From assembly GCF_000611645.1 (NCBI RefSeq), contig NW_014013034.1:1-23384 (forward strand): DNA of 23,384 bases. The letters are read 5' to 3'. The DNA comes from Monoraphidium neglectum (lineage: Eukaryota > Chlorophyta > Chlorophyceae > Sphaeropleales > Selenastraceae). The notes beneath the pieces were generated by a model that saw only the letters and a program-made list of their open reading frames with translations, did not search any database and was not told the origin of the DNA. This document shows, piece by piece, positions 7,629 to 16,005 of this stretch; position 1 is the first letter of the stretch; every line of letters begins with the position of its first letter. A program made the translations under genes and the position numbers.

Positions 7629-10575
7629 ATGAGGGCCATCGATGCTGGAGACGGTGCCTCTCAACCACGCACCTGCTTGTCATGCGCGCCGAACTGCCAT
7701 ACGCCGCACCTCGCAGCCTCGGCTGCGCACAGCCGCTCCGGCGACAGCCCGCTCACAAGCAGCAAAGCAGCGGTGGTTGCCGCTGTGCCCGCACCTGCAG
7801 CGGCCGTGCCGGGGTTGATCCGGGTGCCGTCCTCGATACACGAGGTCGACAACGGGAAGATTCTAGGCTTTGGCGCTGATCTAGCAGAGGTCAGAGCGGC
7901 TTGGCTGACGGCGCTTGGTGACATGCTGCTGAACCTGCTCGACTACCCTAGGCGCGTTTGTCGGGCTCCCCGCTGCACCCCAGGGCAGCAGCCGCCACGG
8001 CCTGCTGGATCCTTGTGCTGCCATAAGTCGCTGCCAAGCAAAGCTGCATACTGACAAATTGTGTGCCGACGCGCCCCGCTGCGCTCAATCAGGATCACCC
8101 TGGTTTTGGTGACGAGGCATACAAGCAGCGGCGGGCGGCGATTGCGGACATCGCGCGGCGGCATGAGATGTGCGCGGGCGCGGGGGTGCGCTGTACAGAG
8201 TCCCCACTGCTGCAGTGTCATCCCAACGAATTGTCGCGGCGTTTCGCGCAGCAGTTTTGCAAGGCGAGTCGCCGCGTTTGCCCTTGCCCTCTGCACCCGC
8301 TATCGCTTCACAGCACCGTTTCCTTGACCACCCCCGCCTGCATCCCAGAGGCGACCCCATTCCTCGCATCGACTACACCCCGGACGAGGTCCGCGCGTGG
8401 GGCACGGCGCTGCGGGAGCTGAAGCTGCTGTTCCCCACCGCCGCGTGCCGCGAGTTCCTGCACACCTTCCCGATGTTCAGTTTCAGGCGAGCAGCTAGCC
8501 CTCACATCAACCCCGCGCACGCATGCGCCCCCCGCGCAACCCCGGCGGCGGCTTGTGCTGGGTGGGCTCGGCTTGCCCGGCGCGCCAATCGCAGCTGCGC
8601 GCGAGCGGCGCGCCCCGGGAACGCTGACCGCACCCTGAAAGCCCGGCCCAGGCAGCCGTCCCTTAGGAAAGCCCAGCCGCGCCCTGCGCGCCTGCTTGCA
8701 TTGCGCGCACACTTTGATCAAGGCATTGCCACTCGCTTACTTGTGCTTTGTCGCATCACAATATTTCTGATGTTGCAGGGAGGACGAGATCCCTCAGCTG
8801 CAGGACATCTCGGACATTCTCACGGCCACCTCCGGCTGGAAGGTGCGCGGACGCCTCGCCCCCAGCCTGCCGTGCCGAGCGGCACCGCCCCGCGCCGCGC
8901 TGCATGCTTCGCTCCCCTTGCGCTGTCGTTCGGCGGCCCCGCTTGTTGTCAGCCTTATGGGCGTGTGAGCTCCCGTCGTGCGCCCGCTGTGTGGCCCCAG
9001 GTGCGGCCAGTGGCGGGGCTGATGCACCCCAGGGACTTCCTCAACGGCCTCGCATTCAAGTACTTTCATAGCACACAGGTGTGCTGCATCGTGCGCGGAC
9101 CGGACCGCAGCCGCCGCAGCTTGTTGGAGTATGCCGGTCCCTGGCAGCTCTGGGAGCTACCAGCCTGTCTTGCGGTGCCTCCCCTCCGAAGCCCCCGCCC
9201 ATGTATGCAAACGCCACGCCTGGTTGTTTGTGTCTTGCTCAATGCATCGGCATTGTTGCTTTGAGATTGCTCACCATCCTAATGCCATCCGCCCTGCGCA
9301 CGGCCTGGCAGTACGTGCGGCACCACTCGCAGCCAAACTACACGCCAGAGCCCGATGTGGTGCACGAGGTGCGGGGGCACGCAGCTGACTGCGTGCCGAA
9401 ACAACCACGGCGCGCGTGCGTATCTTGCATCACCCCTCACCGCGTTCCAGCGGCCAAGCGCCTGGGCCCTTGGCGGCTTCCGCCTCCCCTGCTGCTGACG
9501 CCTGATGTATAGCCACCAAATTGGTCTGCTCGTGTTTGTCCAAAGGAACACTCGCACGTTGCGCTCGCCAACCCGCGCGCAGCTCATCGGCCACGTGCCG
9601 ATGCTGGCGGACCCGGATTTCGCGCGGATGGTGCAGGCCATCGGGGTGGCGTCCCTCGGGGCCGAGGAGAAGACGATCTGGCACCTGACTAAGGTCTACT
9701 GGTACACAGTAGAGTTTGGCGTCGTCCGCGAGGGCGGCGCGGTGAAGGCGTTTGGCGCCGGCGTGCTCAGCAGCTACGGCGAGCTTGACTGGATGGCGCG
9801 AGGCGGCGCCGAGCTGGCGCCGTTCGACCCTTACGCCAAGCAGCCCAAGATGAGGTGCGTGCGCGGCGCCGGGGGGCCTGCGGGCGGGTACGCGTGGCGT
9901 GGGTCCTTCTCGGCCGGCGGCAGTCTACTCCCCTTGCATCGGCACCTGCTGAGAGCTGTGCGTGAGGCTTCGACGAGCGCAGCTGGGCTCCTTGTTTGGG
10001 TTCGGCCGCGGTGATCCACGTGCCGTGTGTGCGGGCCCCGCATCCTCAATCCACTCCGCCCCGGCCGCATCTCCTCACCGACGACGCCCTCACCACCGCG
10101 ACCGCCGTCACAGTTACAAGGACGGCTTTCAGCGCAAGTGAGCAGACTCGGAGCCGCTAGCGTGGCGGCGTCTGAGCCCGGTAATAGTGCTGCATGATGC
10201 TCGCTGGCGCCGGCAGGGGTGTCCCGGATAGAAGCATGCGTCGTGCTTGCCGCCCTGCAAACTCTGCTGCCTCGCCACGAATTTCTCTCCCCCTTGGTCA
10301 GGTACTTTGTTCTGGACAGCTTTCAGGAGGGTGCACGTCTGCTGCAGGTGGGAGGGTTTGGTGGCTGTTGATATTATGATAGAAATCTGCATGTTCGTTA
10401 TCGGCAGAGGAGCCCTCCATGTATGCCGGCCCTTGCAAGGGGCAACTGGAAAGGAGTGGGTTCAAGTGCCCGCTGCTCTGAACCCCTCCACGTTGCCATC
10501 CCGCGCCTTGTACAGGATTATGCGCGCTCCCTGGCGCTGCCTGCTGACCTGCGGGGCAACCCTGCCCAGGCTTGA
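7629..10575 (+). CDS. AAH: Biopterin/folate-type aromatic amino acid hydroxylase (phenylalanine 4-hydroxylase-like), 5' end uncertain
   Basis: Ten exons: 7629-7889, 8093-8169, 8349-8486, 8779-8842, 9001-9078, 9312-9368, 9583-9854, 10114-10137, 10302-10347, 10516-10575; 358 aa from the ATG at 7629. All junctions preserve phase and family homology; the intron after 8486 uses a GC donor. The catalytic core runs from DHPGFG (residue 88) through RPVAGL, FKYFHSTQY, YTPEPDVVHELIGHVP and YWYTVEFG to DSFQEGARL. The iron ligands of the 2-His-1-carboxylate site are H224, H229 and E269. The enzyme family uses O2 and a pterin cofactor to convert Phe to Tyr. Homologues in non-flowering plants are reported to be plastidic and to use a folate cofactor. 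No ACT regulatory domain precedes the core, and the protein stops about 18 residues after DSFQEGARLLQ, so the animal tetramerisation tail is absent. The N-terminal ~60 residues are Ala/Ser/Pro-rich with few acidic residues and could be part of a transit peptide. An earlier exon may exist, because the codon before 7629 is in an open frame without ATG. Confidence 0.9.
8487..8778 (+). other. GC-AG intron in the hydroxylase gene
   Basis: The donor reads CAG|GCGAGC and the acceptor TTGCAG. Only this pair keeps phase 2 and gives the conserved join FSFR-EDEIPQLQD. The nearest GT (8480) would leave phase 1 and shift the frame. Confidence 0.8.
10114..10137 (+). other. 24-nt micro-exon of the hydroxylase gene
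   Basis: This exon supplies the residues TyrLysAspGlyPheGlnArg plus parts of two split codons between KQPKM and YFVLDSF. Acceptor CACAG and donor GTGAGC are good, and the join aligns with the segment before the YYVAESF region of animal phenylalanine hydroxylase. Confidence 0.8.
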
Positions 10576-11547
10576 AGGGTGCTTGGCTGACCTGTGAACG
10601 ATGTACACTAGGTTTGTCTGCAATGAGGGCTTGAGAGGCTTCTGAGAAGTCAAGCAGCCGCGAACGCTGAGGGCTTTGTATGCAAGCCCTTGTTTGTATT
10701 ACCAGCAATCTGCTAAAGTTGAGAGCGCCTGATGCGCATTTCACCACCCCCGACACCTACACACGTGCCGCTCGTACGAGCGCACCATCCGCCCGCTGCA
10801 GAGCGGTAGTGTGACGCATATACCAACTTGCGTGGAGTGCTCGCCCTTGTGCACAACAGGCGTGCTGCAATCAGCTGCCGTTGCCTTCGCAACCTCTGTA
10901 CCATTAAGAAAACAGCACCCTGTTGTGGACCTGCATCTGGTTGTGCACGGCAGCCTACATGCGCACACTCGTATGTCGCGCTTTATCCTTACAGCAAAGC
11001 TTCTGGACTGGGGGCATGTGCGCTGCAACATTTTGCGTGCTGCTGCCCAGGTCAAGCATGGTCAAACTCCGTGCTTTTGCTGGCGTGTTTGGGATAGAGA
11101 GGCTTGTCAGCATCGGCACATCTTTTGGTCCTGACTGCAGCGGTAACCATCATTGCAACTCGTTTTTGCTTCAAATTGTAGGGGCTGCCAAAGAAAGTGT
11201 CACACAGCATCAGCAGCAGCACCACTGCCCTCCAACTCCTATGCACCGCCATACTCATGACCGAGCGTCCAAAAGACCAAAGCCCCCTGGCCAGGATCAA
11301 AACACAGCGTTTTACTTGTGCAATGGCCTGCAAGGTGAACAGTGTGGTTGTACACCAGCTGCTCGCCTTCCTGGCGAGCTGTGCATTCGACTGACGGACG
11401 AGACAGTGTCGACGCAGCAGGTTCAACCGGCGTGAGACCGATCATTTCGGCATCACGCTCGAAATTTATGCATTGGCGTTCGTGACAGCCGGCCCCGTTA
11501 GCCAGTGCAGGGGGTTGCGAGACAGCAAGTAGACCTCCGCGGGCCGA
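10576..11547. other. Spacer: hydroxylase 3' UTR and TPI upstream region
   Basis: No gene was recognised on either strand. No TGTAA was found for the hydroxylase. A CACGTG box (10762-10767) lies one base before a perfect 14-bp palindrome (10769-10782) centred on GTAC. An AT-rich stretch around 11460-11470 lies about 80 nt upstream of the TPI start and could be core promoter. Confidence 0.4.
10762..10782. promoter_or_regulatory. G-box plus 14-bp palindrome
   Basis: CACGTG, the core of plant and algal bZIP/bHLH sites, is followed by a perfect 14-bp palindrome at 10769-10782. It lies in the hydroxylase-TPI spacer, about 770 nt upstream of the TPI start. Function is inferred only. Confidence 0.25.
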
Positions 11548-12802
11548 ATGGCGAGCCTTCTGAACCTTGCGCGGGGCATGGGGGTGAGCCGGGGATGCGT
11601 GGCAGCGCGCAGAGCGGTGCCAGGCGGGCGCACACTGGAGATCAGGCGCTCTGCGACAATCGCGAAGGTAGGTTGGCGAACCCCAGGCTAACGAGTGCCA
11701 TGAAAATTTGATTGTTTTTTCAAGAAAATCAATGGGAGCCGGGGGTGCTTCATGGGGGTGCGAGCATGGCGCGGCGTGCGGCAGCACCGAGCCTGCTCAC
11801 AGCGCTTGCACGGCCGTTCATGCCAATGCCATGCTTGAGTGGCAGCCACTTCACAGCCCATTGCAGTTCTTGATATTTTCTAGTGGATGATCATCTGTTT
11901 ACTCGCTGCCAGGGCAAGCTGTGGCTCATTGAGCCTGCCACACCCAGTGGCAGGCGGGACCCCACCCCCGAGCGCTGACGGCCGCGCCTGCATGTCGGTT
12001 GACGCCCGCCTGCCCACACCCCCGCAAACCCCAGGCCAGCAGCGCCAAGTTCTTCGTGGGCGGCAACTGGAAGTGCAACGGCACCCACGCCAGCGTGGAG
12101 AAGCTCGTGGCGGATCTCAACGCCGGCGAGGTGCCCTCGGACATCGACGTCGTCGTCGCGCCGCCCTTCATCTACATCGACTGGGTCCGCGCCAACATCA
12201 AGAGCGCCTACAAGGTCGCGGCCCAGAACTGCTGGTCCAAGCCCGACGGCGCGTACACCGGAGAGATCAGCGCGGAGATGCTGAAGGACGCCGGCGTGCC
12301 GTGGGTCGTGACCGGCCACTCGGAGCGCCGCCTGCTGCTGGGGGAGTCCAGCGGCACCGTCGGCCTCAAGACCGCCCACGCGCTCGACGTGGGCCTGTCC
12401 GTGATCGCGTGCATCGGGGAGACGCTGGAGCAGCGCAACGCCGGCAACTTGTACACCACGATCGACCTCCAGCTGCAGCCGCTGTTTGAGAACGTGAAGG
12501 ACTGGTCGCGCGTCGTGCTCGCGTACGAGCCCGTGTGGGCGATCGGCACCGGCGTCGTGGCCACGCCGGCGCAGGCGCAGGAGGTGCACGCGTACGTGCG
12601 CAAGGCGCTCACGGACCGCCTGGGCAAGACCGCGGCGCAGTCCATCCGCGTGATCTACGGCGGCAGCGTCACCGACGCAAACTGCAACGAGCTGGCCACC
12701 CAGGAGGACATTGACGGGTTCCTGGTGGGCGGCGCGTCGCTCAAGGGGGAGGCGTTCGTGCGCATCTGCAACGCGCGGGCGCCGGCGGCGGTGGGCAAGT
12801 AG
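11548..12802 (+). CDS. TPI: Triosephosphate isomerase, plastid-targeted
   Basis: Two exons, 11548-11667 and 12035-12802, giving 295 aa; intron GTAGGT..CCCCAG in phase 0. Exon 1 encodes exactly 40 residues (MASLLNLARG to SATIAK), rich in Ala, Arg and Ser and without acidic residues except one Glu, as expected for a chloroplast transit peptide. Exon 2 carries the entire TIM barrel of about 250 residues: N51 and K53 of GGNWKCNG, catalytic H135 in GHSERR, catalytic base E205 in AYEPVWAIGTG, flexible loop 6 (about 208-216), and the phosphate-binding YGGS (248-251) and GGASL. It interconverts dihydroxyacetone phosphate and glyceraldehyde 3-phosphate, in the plastid for the Calvin cycle and glycolysis. 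Codons end almost always in C or G, a sign of high expression that contrasts with neighbouring genes. Homology makes the identity secure; plastid location is inferred from the leader. Confidence 0.96.
11708..11732. repeat. AT-rich inverted repeat in TPI intron 1
   Basis: TTGATT (11708-11713) and AATCAA (11727-11732) flank a T-run and A-run that can extend the pairing with a bulge. It is the most AT-rich spot near TPI and lies just downstream of the intron donor. Confidence 0.5.
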
Positions 12803-13192
12803 AGGCGGGCAGCAGCCGCGGCGGCCGCAGCGGCGCGCCGTGCAGAGGATCAAGGCTGCAGAATCGGCTGCCAAGCGCACCCGCCTGCATGTGTGCGGTG
12901 TTTTTCCTGGGGCCTGGCATTTCCCTTCCACAGCCCCAGCAGCCGCCCCAGCTATTGTGCTTACAGGTGAAGAAATGGCACAGGGCTGGCCCTTTGGCTT
13001 TGCCAGCACATTGTCACTTGCTTGGATGGATTCACAACAGGCAAGCGTGGTCGCGCGTCCTGCTGCGCTTGCACCGCTCCACAGTTGCACATCCACCTTC
13101 TCCCAGCATCTGGGAGGTGACCACACTGACATGCTTGCGCTCCTGCTGTGCATCCACATGCATTTGGGTAGGCGTGACTGACGAGCAGCATC

Positions 13193-13197
13193 TGTAA
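13193..13197 (+). terminator. TGTAA putative polyadenylation signal of TPI
   Basis: First TGTAA downstream of the TPI stop, 391 nt away, within the range of chlorophyte 3' UTRs. Confidence 0.45.
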
Positions 13198-13544
13198 CCC
13201 AACCAGTAGACTCGCATGGTTTGTGGCACCCAGGTTGCAAGGCAGGCAAGTGCATGTGTATGTGTGAGGAGGGGGGGGGGTGCCACAGCAGTGGACCATC
13301 ATGCTTGCATTGAGCGCGCCTGCATGGCACGGAAATGCACCATGAACAGCAAAAACAAGAGGATTCTCTTCATGACCAATTAGGCAGGCTCATCCAGTGC
13401 AAGCCGATCCGTAGCGGGACGGTGCCGCTCAAGAGCTGCTGGTGCTCTGGAGAAGAAGCATTGCAGCAGCGCGGCAGGTCACCGCACACAGGAAGGCTTT
13501 GCTGCCAATCCAGACTCGGCGCTCACCAGAGAATACAGCCTTGA

Positions 13545-13559
13545 TTTTATAATTAATAT
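13545..13559 (+). promoter_or_regulatory. AT-rich TATA-like island upstream of SPT4
   Basis: A 15-base stretch of only A and T containing TATAATTAATAT lies about 155 nt upstream of the SPT4 start, in otherwise GC-rich DNA. Promoter role is inferred from position and composition. Confidence 0.3.
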
Positions 13560-13713
13560 CTGCTTTGTATCACGGCCGAGGAGTGCGTTCGGATTTTGAT
13601 CTCGCTGCTCGAAGCCGTGCAGGGGCGGCCTTCTAGAGCTTATACAGGGAGAAAAGTACACAAGTACTGCCCGTGAAAATCATCTGTAAGGGCCGGCCGG
13701 CCCGCCCGGCAGC

Positions 13714-15080
13714 ATGGCGGAGGATGAGGGACTGCAGCGCATGGCGGAGGTGCCCAGCCTGGGGCGCCCGATCAAGGGCGATGGCGACTTTGTCGCCCTC
13801 AACAAGATGTTGCGGGCGTGCTTTGTCTGCCGTCTTGTCAAGACGGAAAGACAGGTACGTGCACTGGCGAGCTGGGGTTCGGCTACAGGCGCAACAGGAG
13901 CGCGGCCACAGTTTGTTGCCGGGCGACAGCGTTAGGTGGCGCTCCGCCCAGAGCCTTCTTGCACACGCCACGGCCTCTTGCATTGTATGCAATCAAAATC
14001 CCTTCTCTATTCATGATGCGGGCTGTTTGCAGTTCATAGAGGCGGGCTGTGACAACTGCCGCTTCCTGCGGATGGAGGATGACCGCGATGCGGTGACCAA
14101 CCTCACGACCCCCAACTTCACAGGGTGGGTGGCAGTCAGGTTGTTTTCTGATGCCGAAAGATGCTTCCCTGTTGGGGCGGCGCGCATGCCCGGCGGGATG
14201 GACGAGGCTGCGTGAGACGCCTGGATTGTGCAGCAGTGACAGCGGGCTGTTTCAGATCCGCTAGGAGCGGTGCTTCGAACGCGCATGGGCTCAGGGCCTG
14301 AACAGCCGCACCTGCCTGCCAGGCTGGGTGACGCGCGTTGCCAGCAGCTGCATCTGGGTGCTGTAGGTGGGCTCCACCAATGCCGCTGCCCCGCCCTCTT
14401 TGGCAGGATGATTGCTGTCATCAACCCCAAGAGCAGCTGGGCCACAAAGTGGGAGCGGCTAGGTGCGCCGTCAGCGGGGCCGTTGGCAGCGCCAGCAGAA
14501 TCGCTGTCGCAGCAGCTGTGGGGAACGGATGGTTTATGTTGCGGCGGGCAGCCACATTCCTTGTGGGCTTCTCCATGGCAAAACACCTGCTGTTGTGTGC
14601 ATGGGGCGGGTGCTGAGGCCGCTTGAGCAGTCAAATGTCTCTTAGGGCAACATGCAGCAGAGGCTTTGCGCGTTGCAGCGATTTGCTCCACTTACAGATG
14701 CCAAGTCTCTCACCTCGCCGCGCTGCGCCCCGGACATCTTACTTCAGACAAGGCCGTCCCGGGCTGCTACGCTCTGGCGGTCAACGAGGACCCCCCGCCG
14801 CGCTTGAGGGTGAGGGGACCCGGGAGCGGGGACCCAGCGGAGGCGTGTTTTTTACTTGTGAAGGCTGCGGGAGGTCAGGGCAGCCCTGCTATCATCACAC
14901 ACCCCTGCTTGTTGCCCGCTTTGCGTCGCTCCCGAGGACGAATCGCCGCCGGTTGCTTGTTAGGCAAGGCGCCCTGCATTGCAAATGGCCGTGTCGCTTG
15001 ATCGTCGCACCTGTGCGCCGCGCGCTCACGCACAGGACATCATGGAAAACCGCAACATGCGCATGCCGGCGCGGCGGTGA
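13714..15080 (+). CDS. SPT4: Transcription elongation factor SPT4
   Basis: Five exons: 13714-13854, 14033-14124, 14407-14462, 14748-14809, 15036-15080; 131 aa, all GT-AG introns with consistent phase. SPT4 is a small zinc-binding protein that pairs with the NGN domain of SPT5 to form DSIF, which rides on RNA polymerase II and supports processivity. The four zinc ligands are C36 and C39 (CFVC) and C53 and C56 (CDNC). Further family marks are the LRACFVCRLVKT start of the core, the LTTPNFTGMIAVINP strand, SWATKW, and VPGCYALAV near the C-terminus. The final exon gives DIMENRNMRMPARR. About 30 residues precede the core, slightly longer than in animals. Length and motifs fit the family well. Confidence 0.95.
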
Positions 15081-15314
15081 GGCGGCGCCCAGGCCAGTGC
15101 TCAGGCCACAGAATCCCCATGAGACCACGGCTGATCTTCACACGAGGAAGTTCGCCGCAGCTGCGCGACCTGCGATAGCTTTAGCACCTCTTGAGTGCAA
15201 TCCTGCTGCGCACACCGGATTTTGTAGGCCCAGATCCAGATTCCGCTGCGGGACATCTCTAAGTCTTGGGAAGCCCCCGTGTGTTGCACTCGGCCGGCCC
15301 TCACAGCAGCACCA

Positions 15315-15319
15315 TGTAA
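15315..15319 (+). terminator. TGTAA putative polyadenylation signal of SPT4
   Basis: TGTAA lies 235 nt after the SPT4 stop, nearly the same distance as for the transporter gene. Confidence 0.45.
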
Positions 15320-15423
15320 TCATATCTGCCTCCAAGTTGTGTGTATTGAAACTGGTGAAGGCACTGCACGCTCCGAAGGTTAGTGCAGTGGCTAGGCTCC
15401 AGGGGAGGGGCGCCGAAGGCGTT

Positions 15424-15510
15424 GGTGCTGCGGCAGCTGGCTAGCAGCCAAGGCCGCGGTGCTGCTCGAGGAGCAGCACCTGGCAGGCAGCTGGTGTCCC
15501 ACCAGCTGCC
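15424..15510. repeat. Cluster of modular perfect hairpins
   Basis: Hairpin 1 (15458-15480) has a perfect 10-bp stem and loop GAG. Hairpin 2 (15486-15510) has a perfect 11-bp stem and loop TCC. A small 5-bp hairpin with loop AGC lies at 15438-15450. The left arms are copied just upstream: GGTGCTGC at 15424-15431 repeats 15458-15465, and GGCAGCTGG at 15432-15440 repeats 15486-15494. The upstream copies could therefore pair with either right arm instead. Confidence 0.8.
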
Positions 15511-15805
15511 CTTCGCCGTTGGCTCTTCTGAGGCGGGAGCAGCCACCCTCCAGTTTCGTTTCCTAGTGCTTAGCAGCACAAGTGGTTTTAGCCAGCTACC
15601 CGGCCCAATATATTTGCCGACCCGCGGACAAACACCGGTGCGCTGTGCGTCACCCGGGCGCGTAGCGCTTTCAGGGCCCATGCGCCGGGCAGCCGCGAAG
15701 GCCGCCCACCACAGACCACTTTCTCGCCGGCACTTGGCAGCGCACGCGGTTTGCACCAGATTTCAAAGGGGGTTGTGGGGCAGGGCGCTTTGGCTGCAGT
15801 GGGCT

Positions 15806-15824
15806 GCCGCGGCTTTGCCGCGGC
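15806..15824. repeat. Perfect 8-bp hairpin with TTT loop
   Basis: The self-complementary octamer GCCGCGGC occurs twice, separated by TTT, so the element is both a direct and an inverted repeat. Confidence 0.85.
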
Positions 15825-16005
15825 GAGCGTTCTTTTCTCTTTGCCGCTGTAAAACATCGGCGGCCTCGGCTTTTTGGCTTGTCAGCTGTAGCAGCAGCCT
15901 CCCCTCCACTGAAGTTCCGTGTGTGGTAGTGCGGGTGGCATTGCACTTGGGACAATTGGCCGACCATGCAGCTCAGCCGCGTGAGCTGCGGTCAAGTACA
16001 ACCAG

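Larger units (their letters stand above)
12803..13713. other. Spacer: TPI 3' UTR and SPT4 promoter region
   Basis: The left ~390 nt are presumed TPI 3' UTR ending near a TGTAA at 13193. A homopurine run with ten consecutive G lies at 13271-13280. An AT island at 13545-13559 stands out from the GC-rich background and may be the SPT4 core promoter. No gene was recognised. Confidence 0.45.
15081..16005. other. Spacer with hairpin cluster between SPT4 and the coiled-coil gene
   Basis: The first ~235 nt are presumed SPT4 3' UTR ending near the TGTAA at 15315. The rest has no recognisable protein; the long frame at 15383-16048 has no domain and is interrupted in meaning by strong palindromes. Several perfect hairpins with three-base loops lie at 15438-15450, 15458-15480, 15486-15510 and 15806-15824. 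Confidence 0.5.

Noticed and set aside
11052..11426. 124-codon - strand frame with hydrophobic stretches
   Set aside because: It superficially resembles a membrane protein, but no family motif is present, no exon continues it, and it lies in the presumed TPI upstream region.
11891..13330. 479-codon open frame on the - strand
   Set aside because: It is the antisense shadow of the TPI exon, whose C/G third positions remove stops on the other strand. It has no domain and runs through the UTR.
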